Below, one piece after another: positions 27,445 to 36,260 of a stretch of 64,000 bases of DNA. Below the pieces are notes generated by a model. That model did no database searches. It saw only the letters and a list, made by a program, of their open reading frames with translations, and was not told the origin of the DNA. The position numbers and the translations under genes were made by a program. The DNA comes from Sphingomonas sp. S-NIH.Pt15_0812 (GTDB lineage: Bacteria; Pseudomonadota; Alphaproteobacteria; Sphingomonadales; Sphingomonadaceae), in assembly GCF_003951315.1 (NCBI RefSeq), contig NZ_QLJH01000014.1, positions 1-64,000 of the forward strand. Direction: 5' to 3'. Numbering within the stretch: position 1 is the first letter of the stretch; each line of letters opens with the position of its first letter.

Positions 27445-28323
27445 TTGATAGAGTTCCTTGCGGCCGCCGCCGGCCATATCCGCTTCGAAGATCTCGGGCT
27501 GCACCCGGACGTGTTCAGCATCGGCTTCTTCACGCTGCGCTGGTACAGCCTGGCCTATATCGCCGGCATCCTGATCGGCTGGTGGGCGATGCTCAGGATG
27601 CTCGACCAGCCGGGCGCGCCGATGGCGCGGCGTCATGCCGACGACCTGGTCTTCTATGCGACCCTGGGCATCATCCTGGGCGGGCGGCTGGGGTACGTGA
27701 CCTTCTACGCGCCGGAGATGTTCCTGCATCCGCTGCGCATCCTGCGGCTGTGGGACGGCGGCATGTCCTTCCATGGCGGCGCGATCGGCACCATGGTCGG
27801 GATCATCCTGTTCGCGCGCAAGAACAAGCTCAACTGGCTGCGCATCCACGACTATGTCGCCTGCGTGGTGCCGTTCGGACTGTTCTTCGGCCGGCTGGCC
27901 AATTTCGTGAACGGCGAGCTCTGGGGCAAGCCGGCGGACGTGCCCTGGGCGATCGTCTTCCCGCACACCGTCCCCTATGGCATGATCGATCCCGCCCGCC
28001 ATCCCAGCCAGCTCTACGAGGCGGCGCTGGAGGGCCTGCTGCTGCTGGCGGTCATGAGCTTCGCCTTCTGGCGGACCAAGGCGCGCTATGAGCCGGGCAA
28101 ACTGGTTGGCCTGTTCCTGGTCGGCTATGGCTGCGCCCGCTTCGTCGTCGAGTTCTTCCGCGAGCCCGACAGCCAGCTGCGCGCCTTTGCCGAGCATACC
28201 GGCCTGCACATGGGCCAGTGGCTGTGCGTGCCGATGATCGTCGGGGGGACCTATCTGATGGCGACGGCGGCGAAGCGGCGGGTGCGGGTCGAGCCGACCT
28301 GGGGCACCGAGAGCGTCGCCTGA
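27445..28323 (+). CDS. lgt: Prolipoprotein diacylglyceryl transferase
   Basis: Lgt attaches diacylglycerol to the lipobox cysteine of prolipoproteins at the inner membrane. The 292-residue protein has seven predicted membrane segments, the HGGAIG loop (about residue 110) and the signature [15 protein letters not shown] near 150, plus RHPSQLYEA. The start is TTG at 27445 with GAGGG 8 bases upstream. It heads a tight operon with the MidA-like, GNAT and pgeF genes; the last two relate to the cell envelope only loosely. Lipoproteins in this window, such as the TraB and phosphodiesterase genes, are substrates by their lipoboxes. Confidence 0.95.
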   Translation: MIEFLAAAAGHIRFEDLGLHPDVFSIGFFTLRWYSLAYIAGILIGWWAMLRMLDQPGAPMARRHADDLVFYATLGIILGGRLGYVTFYAPEMFLHPLRILRLWDGGMSFHGGAIGTMVGIILFARKNKLNWLRIHDYVACVVPFGLFFGRLANFVNGELWGKPADVPWAIVFPHTVPYGMIDPARHPSQLYEAALEGLLLLAVMSFAFWRTKARYEPGKLVGLFLVGYGCARFVVEFFREPDSQLRAFAEHTGLHMGQWLCVPMIVGGTYLMATAAKRRVRVEPTWGTESVA

Positions 28324-28327
28324 ACCG

Positions 28328-29386
28328 ATGACCGACACGCTGCCCGATCCCGCCGAGCCGGCCCTGCCCGAGCGGCTGGCGCGCGCCATCGCGCTCGCTG
28401 GCCCGATCTCGCTCGCCCAGTTCATGGGCGCGGCCAACGCCCATTATTATGCGACGCGGGACCCGCTAGGCGCGGCGGGCGACTTCGTCACCGCGCCCGA
28501 GATCAGCCAGATGTTCGGCGAGCTGGTCGGCCTGTGGTGCGCGGACCTGTGGGACCGCGCCGGCCGGCCGGACTGCCACTGGGTCGAGCTGGGGCCGGGG
28601 CGCGGGACGCTGGCCGCCGATGCGCGGCGGGCGATGGCGCGGGCCGGCTTCGCCCCGGCCGTGCATTTCGTCGAGACCAGCCCGGTGCTGCGCGCCGCGC
28701 AAGCCGAGCGCGTGGCGGAGGCGAGCTTCCACGATTCGGTCGAGACGCTGCCGGGCGAGGGCGCGCTGATCGTCGTCGCCAACGAGTTCTTCGATGCGCT
28801 GCCGATCCGCCAGCTGATCAAGCGCGACCAGTGGCACGAGCGGCTGATCGCCTGCCAGGACACGCTGTTCCTGCCGATCGCGGGCAAGCCGGTGCCCGAG
28901 ACGGTGATCCCGGAATCGCTGCGTGACGCGCCCGTGGGCGCGATCCTGGAGGTCGCCCCCGCCGCGATCGGGGTGATGCGGACGCTCGGCCGGCGGATCG
29001 CCGCGCAGGGCGGCGCGCTGCTCGCGATCGACTACGGCTATGAGGGGCCGGCGCTGGGCGAGACGTTGCAGGCGGTGAAGCGCCACGGCTTCGCCAACCC
29101 CTATGACGCGCCGGGCGAGCACGACCTGACCGCGCATGTCGATTTCACCACGCTGGCGGCAGCGGGCCAGACGGTGGGCCTTGCCGCCTGGGGACCGGTC
29201 GAGCAGGCCGAATGGCTGGTGAAGCTGGGCATCGACTCGCGCGCCGCCACACTCGCCCGCCATGCCCCCGACCGGGCGGAGGCGATCGCCGCCGACCGGA
29301 TGCGGCTGGTCAACGGCATGGGCGCGCTGTTCAAGGTGCTGGCGCTGACCGCTCGCGACTGGCCCGAACCGGCCGCCTTCGGATGA
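28328..29386 (+). CDS. MidA/NDUFAF7-like SAM-dependent methyltransferase
   Basis: This 352-residue protein belongs to the PF02636 family, whose mitochondrial member methylates an arginine of complex I subunit NDUFS2. Landmarks are YYATRDPLGAAGDFVTAPEIS (in parts, about residues 40-60), FGELVGLW, VELGPGRGTLAADARR near 83, and NEFFDALPIRQ near 155. The bacterial role is not settled but could be complex I assembly. It starts 4 bases after the lgt stop and overlaps the GNAT gene by 4 bases. Confidence 0.88.
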   Translation: MTDTLPDPAEPALPERLARAIALAGPISLAQFMGAANAHYYATRDPLGAAGDFVTAPEISQMFGELVGLWCADLWDRAGRPDCHWVELGPGRGTLAADARRAMARAGFAPAVHFVETSPVLRAAQAERVAEASFHDSVETLPGEGALIVVANEFFDALPIRQLIKRDQWHERLIACQDTLFLPIAGKPVPETVIPESLRDAPVGAILEVAPAAIGVMRTLGRRIAAQGGALLAIDYGYEGPALGETLQAVKRHGFANPYDAPGEHDLTAHVDFTTLAAAGQTVGLAAWGPVEQAEWLVKLGIDSRAATLARHAPDRAEAIAADRMRLVNGMGALFKVLALTARDWPEPAAFG

Positions 29387-29895
29387 CCGCCATGTCGTAT
29401 CGCGATGCCATCCCGGCCGACGCGCCGGCGATCCGGACGCTGTTCGCCGACAGCTTCACCAGGACGTTCGGGCATCTCTACGCCCCCGCCGACCTGGCGG
29501 CGTTCCTGGCCCCGATGACGGTCGAGGCCTGGCAGGCGGAGATCGCCGATCCCGCCTATGCCTTCCGCCTGGCGGAGGCGGACGGGGTGCTGGCCGGCTT
29601 CGTCAAGCTCGGCCCCGCGACCTTTCCGGTCGAGCGTAGCGGCCCCGCGATCGAGCTTCGTCAATTCTATGTCGACGCCGCCTATCATGGCAGCGGCATC
29701 GCGCCGGTGCTGATGGACTGGGCGCTGGCCACCGCACGGGCGCGCGGCGCGGTCGAGATGTTCCTGTCGGTCTATGTCGACAACGCACGCGCCCGGCGCT
29801 TCTACACGCGCTACGGATTCGAGCGGATCGGGCGCTACACCTTCATGGTCGGCGATCATGCCGACGAGGACGATATCATGCGGCTGACGCTGTGA
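29383..29895 (+). CDS. GNAT family N-acetyltransferase
   Basis: This 170-residue acetyltransferase has the GNAT core: an N-terminal YRDAIPADAPAIRTLF, ELRQFYVDAAYHGSGIAPVLMD as the acetyl-CoA pyrophosphate loop (about residues 88-109), and NARARRFYTRYGFE near 131. The start ATG at 29383 overlaps the stop of the MidA-like gene, and the stop overlaps pgeF. A small-molecule or protein amine is acetylated; which one is unknown. The second in-frame ATG at 29392 is a less likely start. Confidence 0.88.
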   Translation: MTAMSYRDAIPADAPAIRTLFADSFTRTFGHLYAPADLAAFLAPMTVEAWQAEIADPAYAFRLAEADGVLAGFVKLGPATFPVERSGPAIELRQFYVDAAYHGSGIAPVLMDWALATARARGAVEMFLSVYVDNARARRFYTRYGFERIGRYTFMVGDHADEDDIMRLTL

Positions 29896-30662
29896 CGGAG
29901 CCAATGGACACGATCCGCAGCGGCGTGCTCGACGGCGTGCCCCATGCGTTTCTCGGCCGGCGCGGCGGCGTGTCGACCGGGTTGACGGCGGGCTTGGACC
30001 TGGGCCGGCGCGGACAGGCCGGGATTTCGCCCGAACTGGCCGAGAACCGCGCGCGGGCGGTGGCGGCGGTGCTGCCGGGGGCGACGCTCCAGACGCTGTA
30101 TCAGGTCCATTCGGCCGATGTGGTGACGATCCATTCGCCCTTCGCCGATGACGACCGCCCCCATGCCGACGGCATGGCGACGCGGCGGCCGGGGCTGCTG
30201 CTCGGCATCCTGACCGCCGATTGCGCGCCGGTGCTGCTCGCCGATGTGCAGGCTGGCGTGGTCGGCGCCGCCCATGCCGGGTGGAAGGGCGCGCTGGCCG
30301 GCGTGACCGATGCGACGATCAAGGCTATGGAGTCGCTGGGCGCGGACCGCCAGCGCATCACCGCCGCGATCGGCCCGTGCATCGCGCGGCGCAGCTATGA
30401 GGTGGACGACGCCTTCCTCGCCCGCTTCGCCGAGGCCGATCCGGCGAACGAACGCTTCTTCGCGTCGAGCCGGGCGGGGCATCATCGCTTCGACCTGGAG
30501 GCCTATGTCGCGCACCGCCTGATCGCGGCGGGCCTGCGGCGGATCGATGCGCTGGGGCTCGACACCTATGCGGACGAAGCGCGGTTCTACTCCTATCGTC
30601 GCGCGACGCATCGGGGAGAGGCGGATTATGGACGGCAGATCGCCTTGATCGGGGTCGGCTGA
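29892..30662 (+). CDS. pgeF: Peptidoglycan editing factor PgeF (polyphenol oxidase family)
   Basis: PgeF is a cytoplasmic copper/zinc protein of the YfiH/laccase-domain family. It removes wrongly incorporated L-Ser from UDP-MurNAc peptides in E. coli. The 256-residue protein keeps the metal ligands His73 (YQVHSADV), Cys111 (LTADCAPV) and His128 (AAHAGWKG). A GTG at 29892 overlaps the GNAT stop; the ATG at 29904 has a GGAG too close to it. It is the last gene of the lgt operon, and the next gene has its own leader. Confidence 0.93.
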   Translation: MTEPMDTIRSGVLDGVPHAFLGRRGGVSTGLTAGLDLGRRGQAGISPELAENRARAVAAVLPGATLQTLYQVHSADVVTIHSPFADDDRPHADGMATRRPGLLLGILTADCAPVLLADVQAGVVGAAHAGWKGALAGVTDATIKAMESLGADRQRITAAIGPCIARRSYEVDDAFLARFAEADPANERFFASSRAGHHRFDLEAYVAHRLIAAGLRRIDALGLDTYADEARFYSYRRATHRGEADYGRQIALIGVG

Positions 30663-30814
30663 CCGTTTCGCCTCCCGTTTCTCCACGCCTTCACAGGGAC
30701 CTACCGTCCGCCTTACCTCGTCGCGGCTTGGCGTGAGCCCGTCTCTTCCCGCCCGAGATCGTTTCCAATGAGACTTTCTCCGGCGTACAAGGACCGACGG
30801 AAGAGGAGAATCAC

Positions 30815-32128
30815 ATGCCGATGGACGAGACCGAAGCCGACATGACCGGCGTCGACGCGAACCGCTCGCCGATCACCGAACCCGCCCGGATCGGCGACCG
30901 CAAGCTGAAGCCGTCGACGCTGATGATGGGCCATGGCTATGACCCGTCGCTGTCGGAAGGATCGCTGAAGCCGCCGATCTTCCTGACCTCGACCTTCGTC
31001 TTCCCCAATGCCGCGGCCGGCAAGCGCCATTTCGAGGGCGTGACCGGCAAGCGGCCGGGCGGTGCGGAGGGGCTGGTCTATTCGCGCTTCAACGGCCCGA
31101 ACCAGGAGATTCTGGAGGACCGGCTGGCGATCTGGGAAGAGGCGGAGGATGCGCTCGCCTTCTCCTCCGGCATGGCGGCGATCGCGACGCTGTTCCTGTC
31201 GATGGTCAAGCCCGGCGACACGATCGTCCATAGCGGCCCGCTCTACGCCGCGACCGAGACGCTGATCGGCCGCATCCTGGGCAAGTTCGGGGTCAAGTGG
31301 CTCGACTTCCCCGCAGGCGCGACGCGGGCGGAGATCGACCGTGTCCTGGCGGAGGCCGCGACCGGCCATGTCGCGCTCATCTATCTGGAAAGCCCGGCGA
31401 ACCCGACCAACGCGCTGGTCGATGTCGAGGCGGTGGTCGCCAGCCGCGACGCGATCTTCGCGGACGCCGCGGACAAGCCGCCGATCGCGATCGACAATAC
31501 GTTCCTGGGGCCGCTCTGGCATCAGCCGCTGCGCCACGGCGCGGACATCGTCGTCTATTCGCTGACCAAATATGCCGGCGGGCATAGCGACCTGGTCGCG
31601 GGCGGCGTGCTGGGCAAGAAGGCGCAGATCGACGTAATCCGGTCGATGCGCAACACGATCGGCACGATCTGCGACCCCAATACCGCCTGGATGCTGCTCC
31701 GCTCGCTGGAGACGCTGGAGCTGCGCATGAGCCGGGCGGGCGAGAATGCCGCCAAGGTCTGCGCCTTCCTGCGCCAGCATCCCAAGGTCGAGCGGATGGG
31801 TTATCTGGGGTTCATCGAGGATGCGCGCCAGAAGGACATCTACGACCGCCACTGCACCGGCGCCGGCTCGACCTTCTCGCTGCTGGTCAAGGGCGGCGAG
31901 GCGGAGGCGTTCCGCTTCCTCGACGCGCTGCGCATCGCCAAGCTGGCGGTGTCGCTGGGCGGCACCGAGACGCTGGCCAGCCATCCGGCGGCGATGACGC
32001 ATCTGTCGGTGCCCGACGCGCGCAAGCAGGCGCTGGGGATCACCGACAATCTGGTCCGCATCTCGATCGGGGTCGAGGATGCGGATGATCTGATCGCGGA
32101 TTTCGACCAGGCCCTGGCGGCGATCTGA
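30815..32128 (+). CDS. Cystathionine gamma-synthase/methionine gamma-lyase family PLP enzyme
   Basis: This 437-residue PLP enzyme acts on sulfur amino acids by gamma- or beta-elimination or replacement. It has YSRFNGPNQEILEDRLA (PLP phosphate region, about residue 89), AFSSGMAAIAT, DNTFLGP and the lysine motif YSLTKYAGGHSDLVAG (Lys252). A 35-residue N-terminal extension is longer than in typical MetB or MetC. Strong SD AGAGGAGAA before the ATG at 30815. Whether it is a lyase or a synthase cannot be told from motifs. A GC-rich hairpin follows the stop. Confidence 0.88.
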   Translation: MPMDETEADMTGVDANRSPITEPARIGDRKLKPSTLMMGHGYDPSLSEGSLKPPIFLTSTFVFPNAAAGKRHFEGVTGKRPGGAEGLVYSRFNGPNQEILEDRLAIWEEAEDALAFSSGMAAIATLFLSMVKPGDTIVHSGPLYAATETLIGRILGKFGVKWLDFPAGATRAEIDRVLAEAATGHVALIYLESPANPTNALVDVEAVVASRDAIFADAADKPPIAIDNTFLGPLWHQPLRHGADIVVYSLTKYAGGHSDLVAGGVLGKKAQIDVIRSMRNTIGTICDPNTAWMLLRSLETLELRMSRAGENAAKVCAFLRQHPKVERMGYLGFIEDARQKDIYDRHCTGAGSTFSLLVKGGEAEAFRFLDALRIAKLAVSLGGTETLASHPAAMTHLSVPDARKQALGITDNLVRISIGVEDADDLIADFDQALAAI

Positions 32129-32153
32129 TCGCGCTCCAAGCCGGGAAGATACG

Positions 32154-32187
32154 GGGGAGGTCGGCCTGCGACGCAGCCGGCCTCCCC
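32154..32187 (+). terminator. GC-rich stem-loop after the PLP enzyme gene
   Basis: The left arm starting GGGGAGG at 32154 and the right arm ending CCTCCCC at 32187 form a stem of about 14 pairs with one wobble and one bulge, around a three-base loop. There is no U tract, so it is a weak or factor-assisted terminator, or a transcript-stabilising hairpin. It is placed 25 bases after the stop codon. Confidence 0.6.
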
Positions 32188-32204
32188 TATCTGGATTGGC
32201 TTCC

Positions 32205-32292
32205 GTGCTCCTGCGAAGGCAGGAGCCTGGAGCCAAGCCAAACAACGCCTGATGGCGCATGTGGCCCTGGGCTCCTGCCTTCGCAGGAGCAC
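32205..32292. repeat. Paired inverted palindromic repeat (REP/BIME-like), family A
   Basis: Two 23-base copies face each other: 32205-32227 and 32270-32292, perfect inverted complements separated by 42 bases. Each copy is itself a palindrome (GCTCCTGC-GAAG-GCAGGAGC). The pair fills the 304-base gap between the PLP enzyme and the adenine deaminase genes; apart from the hairpin before it I see no other feature there. The architecture resembles REP/BIME elements mobilised by RAYT transposases. Confidence 0.85.
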
Positions 32293-32432
32293 GGCGGATG
32301 ACATCGAAGCGTGTCCTTCCGAAAGAACGCCGCGCCTCCGCATGTTCCCCATCGTCCTTCGCGGCATCGCGCGTCCATGCGGACCCATTCTGCCCCTTGC
32401 CCCGCCCGGCGATGGTCGCGATGTAGGGGCGC

Positions 32433-33446
32433 ATGACCATGCATGCCTTCATCGCCGGCCTGCCCAAGGCGGAGCTTCACCTACATATCGAGGGGAGCCT
32501 GGAGCCCGAACTGATGTTCGCGCTGGCCCGGCGCAACAATATCGCCATCCCCTTCGACTCGGTGGAGGCGGTGCGGGCCGCCTATAGCTTCACCCGGCTT
32601 CAGGATTTCCTCGACATCTATTACCAGGGTGCGAACGTCCTGATCCACCAGCAGGATTTCCACGACCTCGCCGCCGCCTATTTCGACCGGGTGGCGCAGG
32701 ACGGCGTCGTCCATGCCGAGATCATGTTCGATCCGCAGACCCATACCGCGCGCGGCATCGCCTTCGACACGGTCATCGGCGGCCTGCTCTCGGCGATGGA
32801 GGAAGCGGAGGCGAAGCATGGCATCACCTCGCGCCTCATCATGAGCTTCCTGCGCCATCTGGACGAGGACGACGCCTTCGCCACGCTGGAGATGGCGCGT
32901 CCCTGGCTCGACCGGATCGAGGCGGTGGGACTCGATTCCTCGGAACTCGGCCATCCGCCGGAGAAGTTCGCGCGCGTCTTCGCCGCCGCCCGCGCCCTGG
33001 GCCTGAAGAGCGTCGCCCATGCCGGGGAGGAAGGGCCGCCCGACTATGTCGTCCAGGCGCTCGACCTGCTCGGCATCGACCGGCTCGACCATGGCAATCG
33101 CAGCCTGGAGGATGCCGCGCTGACCGCCCGCCTCGCCCGCACCGCGATGACGCTGACGGTCTGCCCGCTGTCCAACCTCAAGCTGTGCGTGGTCGATACG
33201 ATGGACGACCATCCGATCGACCGGATGCTGCGCGAGGGGCTGCGCGCGACGATCAACTCGGACGATCCGGCCTATTTCGGAGGCTATGTCGCCGATAACT
33301 ACATCGCCGCCGCCGAGGCGCGTTCGCTGTCCCGCGACGATCTGGTGCGGCTGGCACGCAACAGCTTCCTCGGCAGCTTCCTGCCCGACGATGCGGTCGC
33401 CGGCCATCTCGCCCGGCTCGACGCCTATGCGGCGGAGGTGCGCTGA
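32433..33446 (+). CDS. Adenine deaminase-like member of the adenosine deaminase family
   Basis: This 337-residue zinc deaminase has the metal ligands HLHIEGSLE (His16, His18), HAGEEGPP near 196 and NSDDPAYFGGY near 280, and the catalytic Glu in AGEEG. The DIYYQGANVL, GLDSSELGHPP and RHLDEDDA-type segments match the bacterial/fungal adenine deaminase (Aah1) branch rather than true adenosine deaminase. It therefore probably converts adenine to hypoxanthine. It overlaps the phosphoribosyltransferase gene by one base, which fits a purine-salvage pair. SD TAGGGGCGC before ATG 32433. Confidence 0.88.
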   Translation: MTMHAFIAGLPKAELHLHIEGSLEPELMFALARRNNIAIPFDSVEAVRAAYSFTRLQDFLDIYYQGANVLIHQQDFHDLAAAYFDRVAQDGVVHAEIMFDPQTHTARGIAFDTVIGGLLSAMEEAEAKHGITSRLIMSFLRHLDEDDAFATLEMARPWLDRIEAVGLDSSELGHPPEKFARVFAAARALGLKSVAHAGEEGPPDYVVQALDLLGIDRLDHGNRSLEDAALTARLARTAMTLTVCPLSNLKLCVVDTMDDHPIDRMLREGLRATINSDDPAYFGGYVADNYIAAAEARSLSRDDLVRLARNSFLGSFLPDDAVAGHLARLDAYAAEVR

Positions 33447-33961
33447 TGCCGGTGTTCACGCCCATCTCGCAGGACCAGTTCGTCACGGATATCCGCACGC
33501 TGGCGGCGGCGCTGACCGGGGACGACTGGCGGCCGACCTATCTGATCGGCATCGGTCGCGGCGGGTTGGTGCCGGCGGTCTATCTGAGCCATGCGACCGG
33601 CCTGCCGACCCTGTCCTGCGACCTGTCGGCGCAGGTGCCCGACTTCGCCGACGAAGTGCTGGTGAAGCTGGCCGCGCGGACCCGGAACGGCGAGCGGTTG
33701 CTGTTCATCGACGACATCAACGATTCGGGCCGCACCATCGGCCGGCTTCGCCGCGCGATGGTGCAGGAGGCGGCGGCCGAAGGCGCGACCCGTTTCGCCA
33801 CGCTGATCGACAATCGCGTCTCCGCCGAGCGGGTCGATTATCGCGCCCGTACCATCGACCGCACCGTCACCAAGGACTGGTACGTCTTCCCCTGGGAAGC
33901 CATGGCGCCGGACAGCGCGCATGAAGAGGACGCCGCCGCCGTGCCCGACCGGATCGCCTGA
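33446..33961 (+). CDS. Purine phosphoribosyltransferase (xanthine/guanine/hypoxanthine type)
   Basis: This 171-residue type I phosphoribosyltransferase makes a nucleotide from PRPP and a base. It has the PRPP loop LLFIDDINDSGRTI (about residues 90-103), a GIGRGGLVPA loop near 36, and the C-terminal WYVFPWE found in xanthine-guanine enzymes, whose Trp/Phe stack on the purine. Its start overlaps the deaminase stop (TGATG), which supports hypoxanthine as a substrate: adenine is deaminated and then converted to IMP. Exact base preference is unproven. Confidence 0.88.
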   Translation: MPVFTPISQDQFVTDIRTLAAALTGDDWRPTYLIGIGRGGLVPAVYLSHATGLPTLSCDLSAQVPDFADEVLVKLAARTRNGERLLFIDDINDSGRTIGRLRRAMVQEAAAEGATRFATLIDNRVSAERVDYRARTIDRTVTKDWYVFPWEAMAPDSAHEEDAAAVPDRIA

Positions 33962-33976
33962 CCGCGTCCGTCCGGT

Positions 33977-34402
33977 TCAGGCGGACTGGATATAGTCGCG
34001 CATCGCGGCCGCCTCCGCCTCGATCCGGTCGATGCGGTATTTGACCAGGTCGCCGATCGAGACCAGGCCGACCAGTCGCCCATCCTCGAGCACCGGCAGG
34101 TGGCGGATGCGGCGGCGGGTCATCAGCGACAGCGCGCCGATCACCGGCTCGGCCCGGCCGACGGTGATCGCGGGCGCGGTCATCACCGCATCGACCGGTC
34201 CGTCCAGCGCGGTGCGGTCCTGCGCGAGCAGCCGCACCACGTCGCGTTCGGACAGGATGCCGACCACCATCTCGCCCTCCATCACCGGCACCGCGCCGAT
34301 CCGGTGGGTGGCCAGCAGCTCGACCGCCTGCGCCACGGTCGCGCCGCGCCGGATCGTCACCACCGGGACCGGATCATTGCCCAGGATCGCCGCGATCGTC
34401 AT
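33977..34402 (-). CDS. Two-CBS-domain protein
   Basis: This 141-residue protein consists of two CBS modules with VAQAVELLATHRIGAVPVMEG (as parts, first module) and MTRRRIRHLPVLEDGRLVGLVSIGDL (second). CBS pairs bind adenosine ligands such as AMP, ATP or SAM and regulate partner proteins; none is encoded next door. There is no membrane segment. It ends 15 bases from the converging phosphoribosyltransferase gene and is transcribed away from the small membrane protein. The end is a variable YIQSA tail. Confidence 0.88.
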   Translation of the reverse strand: MTIAAILGNDPVPVVTIRRGATVAQAVELLATHRIGAVPVMEGEMVVGILSERDVVRLLAQDRTALDGPVDAVMTAPAITVGRAEPVIGALSLMTRRRIRHLPVLEDGRLVGLVSIGDLVKYRIDRIEAEAAAMRDYIQSA

Positions 34403-34460
34403 CCTCGCCTCCTCTTATATCTGCCAGGCAGCAGATCATGTTTCGCGGGCTTAGGAAAGC

Positions 34461-34754
34461 ATGGCATGGTGTTGCATGGACGATTCCCCCAAGGGACTGG
34501 ACGATCCGGATCAGGCCGCCCATGCCTGGAGCCGCTATCGCAACCTGCTCGCCTGGATGATCCTGGCCGCCGCGATCTGCGCCGCCGCCGCGATCTCCGG
34601 CATGGCGCACCTCCAGGGGCCGCTGCATCTGGTGACCATGTTCGCGATCCTGGGCGGGGTCGGCGGATCGGTGGTGCTGGCCGGCGCGCTGATGGGGCTG
34701 GTGTTCCTCAGTTCCGGATCGGGCCATGACGAGGATGTGGACCGGCGGAATTGA
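34461..34754 (+). CDS. Small two-helix membrane protein of unknown function
   Basis: This 97-residue protein has a charged N-terminus (DDSPKGLDDPDQAAHAWSRY, within 20 residues), then two hydrophobic helices (about residues 29-48 and 58-83) and an acidic tail. I do not recognise a family name, though the pattern is typical of sphingomonad conserved hypotheticals. The ATG at 34461 has AGGAA 4 bases upstream. An ATG at 34476 that starts at the charged region is a real alternative. It is divergent from the CBS gene across 58 bases. Confidence 0.65.
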   Translation: MAWCCMDDSPKGLDDPDQAAHAWSRYRNLLAWMILAAAICAAAAISGMAHLQGPLHLVTMFAILGGVGGSVVLAGALMGLVFLSSGSGHDEDVDRRN

Positions 34755-34818
34755 GCCGGTGGGGAGTGCGATTCGCGTCCCTGCCGATGATCCGCCTCTC
34801 TATTGCTTCAAGCCGTCG

Positions 34819-34886
34819 TTGCGAGCGGAGCGAAGCACTCCACGACCGCGCGCGTGACGCCCTGGATTGCTTCGCTCCGCTCGCAA
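34819..34886. repeat. Paired inverted repeat (REP/BIME-like), family B
   Basis: A 19-base arm TTGCGAGCGGAGCGAAGCA at 34819-34837 has its exact inverted complement at 34868-34886. With flanking bases the similarity extends to 34842 and back to 34863. Each arm includes a GAGCGGAGCGAAGC core that is itself partly palindromic. It is the main content of the 313-base gap between the small membrane protein and the DUF4167 terminator; the rest of that gap shows nothing I can name. Confidence 0.8.
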
Positions 34887-35007
34887 TGACGATACCGATC
34901 CAAGGTCATCTCATCCGGCTCTGACACACCGCCCCGGCGGTGCTGAGACCTTCGCGAAACCCTATGGTGATTCCGATGCGCGTCCGGCCACGCCGGTGGG
35001 CCCGTCG

Positions 35008-35047
35008 CGAAAAAGGCCGGTCCGCGGGTGGCGGGCCGGCCTTTTCG
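35008..35047 (-). terminator. Rho-independent terminator of the DUF4167 gene
   Basis: Inverted arms of about 12 bases (CGAAAAAGGCCGG at 35008-35020 and its complement at 35036-35047) flank a 15-base loop. On the minus strand the stem ends in TTTTT. It is 20 bases past the DUF4167 stop. It could also stop transcription arriving from the plus strand. Confidence 0.85.
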
Positions 35048-35067
35048 ACACATCGCCGCGTCGCGGC

Positions 35068-36012
35068 TTATTCGGCGGCGGCTTCCGGCGTCGCGGCGCG
35101 GATACGACGACGACGGGGCTTGGGCGCGTCCTCCGAATCATTCGCCGGCGCGATGCCGAGCGACGGGGGCAGGCGGTCCGCATCGACGCCGTTCGCCTCG
35201 GCGACCGGAGCCGGCGCGTCGGTGGCAGGCGTCGTCGTCGCCTCGACCGCCGCCGCATCGCGACGCGGACGGCCACGACGGCGCGGCGCGGGCGCCTCGA
35301 CGGCGAGCGGTGCATCCGCCTCGATCACCGTCTCGGCGCGCTGCTCCAGATTCTCTCCGGCGACCGGCGGATCGGAACGGCGCTGGCCCGCGACCTCGAC
35401 CGGGGCGGCGGTCACGGCCTGCTCGGTCTCACGCTCGGCGCGCTCCTCGCGATCCCAGCGGCGCGGGCGCTCGCCCTCGGCGCGACGCGGCCGATCCTGG
35501 CGGTCGTTGCGCTCGACGCGCTCCTGGCGCTCGGGTCGGTCCTGCCGGTCCGAACGCTCGGCGCGCTCCGGACGATCGCTGCGATCCTGGCGCTCTTCCC
35601 GGCGCGGATGCTCGCGGCCCTGATAGTCGCGCTGCGCCCCGCGCCCGTCCTGCTCGCCGGTGCGGATCGGCTCGCCCTCGTCGCCGAACTCGTCCTGATC
35701 GTCACCGTCGAAATCCTGCACCGAACGGCGCGGCTGCTGATCCTCGAACCGGCCGCGCTGGTCGCTCAGCACGCGGAAATAATGGTCCGCGAACTGCAGA
35801 TAATATTCGGTGTTGACGCGGTCGCCCTGGCGCTGCGCATCGGAGGCCAGATTCTTGTACTTCTCGTACAGCTGGTTGGCATTGCCCCGCGCACGGCTGT
35901 CGATGCGGTTGCCATTGTCGGGGCGACCACCGCCGCCACCCTGGCGCGGGTTGTTGTTATTGTTATTACCGCCCCGGCCGCGACGACGACCGGCCTGCCG
36001 ATTATTGATCAA
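35068..36012 (-). CDS. DUF4167 domain-containing protein, arginine/acid-rich
   Basis: This 314-residue protein starts with a basic, Asn/Gly-rich stretch (RRRGRGGNNNNNN), has the DUF4167 core (NANQLYEKYKNLASDAQRQG with EYYLQFADHYFRVL, about residues 45-85), then a long disordered region of alternating Arg, Glu, Asp and Gln, and a basic C-terminus. DUF4167 genes sit next to prmC and prfA across alphaproteobacteria, as here, and an RNA- or ribosome-linked role has been suggested by context only. The start is TTG at 36012 with AAAGGA 8 bases upstream; no ATG is better placed. Confidence 0.9.
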   Translation of the reverse strand: MINNRQAGRRRGRGGNNNNNNPRQGGGGGRPDNGNRIDSRARGNANQLYEKYKNLASDAQRQGDRVNTEYYLQFADHYFRVLSDQRGRFEDQQPRRSVQDFDGDDQDEFGDEGEPIRTGEQDGRGAQRDYQGREHPRREERQDRSDRPERAERSDRQDRPERQERVERNDRQDRPRRAEGERPRRWDREERAERETEQAVTAAPVEVAGQRRSDPPVAGENLEQRAETVIEADAPLAVEAPAPRRRGRPRRDAAAVEATTTPATDAPAPVAEANGVDADRLPPSLGIAPANDSEDAPKPRRRRIRAATPEAAAE

Positions 36013-36260
36013 GCTTGTTGTCCTTTGCCAAACGCAAAAACGGGCTCCTAGGCCTGTGAATGCACCCCGCCCTGCCGCGCGCCGCTCGGGCTACGCCGGG
36101 TTCGTCACCGCCACATGCGTGGCATCATGACTGGTGATGCGGGTCGCTGCCTGACAAGCCGTCGCTTGACAATCCGTCAATGGTCGCGTTCCCCATGGCC
36201 ATCCATAGCGGGGGATGGCTCCACCCCACAAGCAAAATATGGGGACCGCGCCGTTCCGGT

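Noticed and set aside
32129..32432. Possible small gene or RNA between the PLP enzyme and the deaminase
   Set aside because: The region is explained by a hairpin and a REP-like pair; short frames in it are made by the repeat.
36013..36260. TTGAC/GTCAA inverted repeat and a CCATCC/GGATGG hairpin between the DUF4167 and prmC genes
   Set aside because: Both are short (five to six base pairs) and common by chance. I could not tie either to a promoter or terminator.
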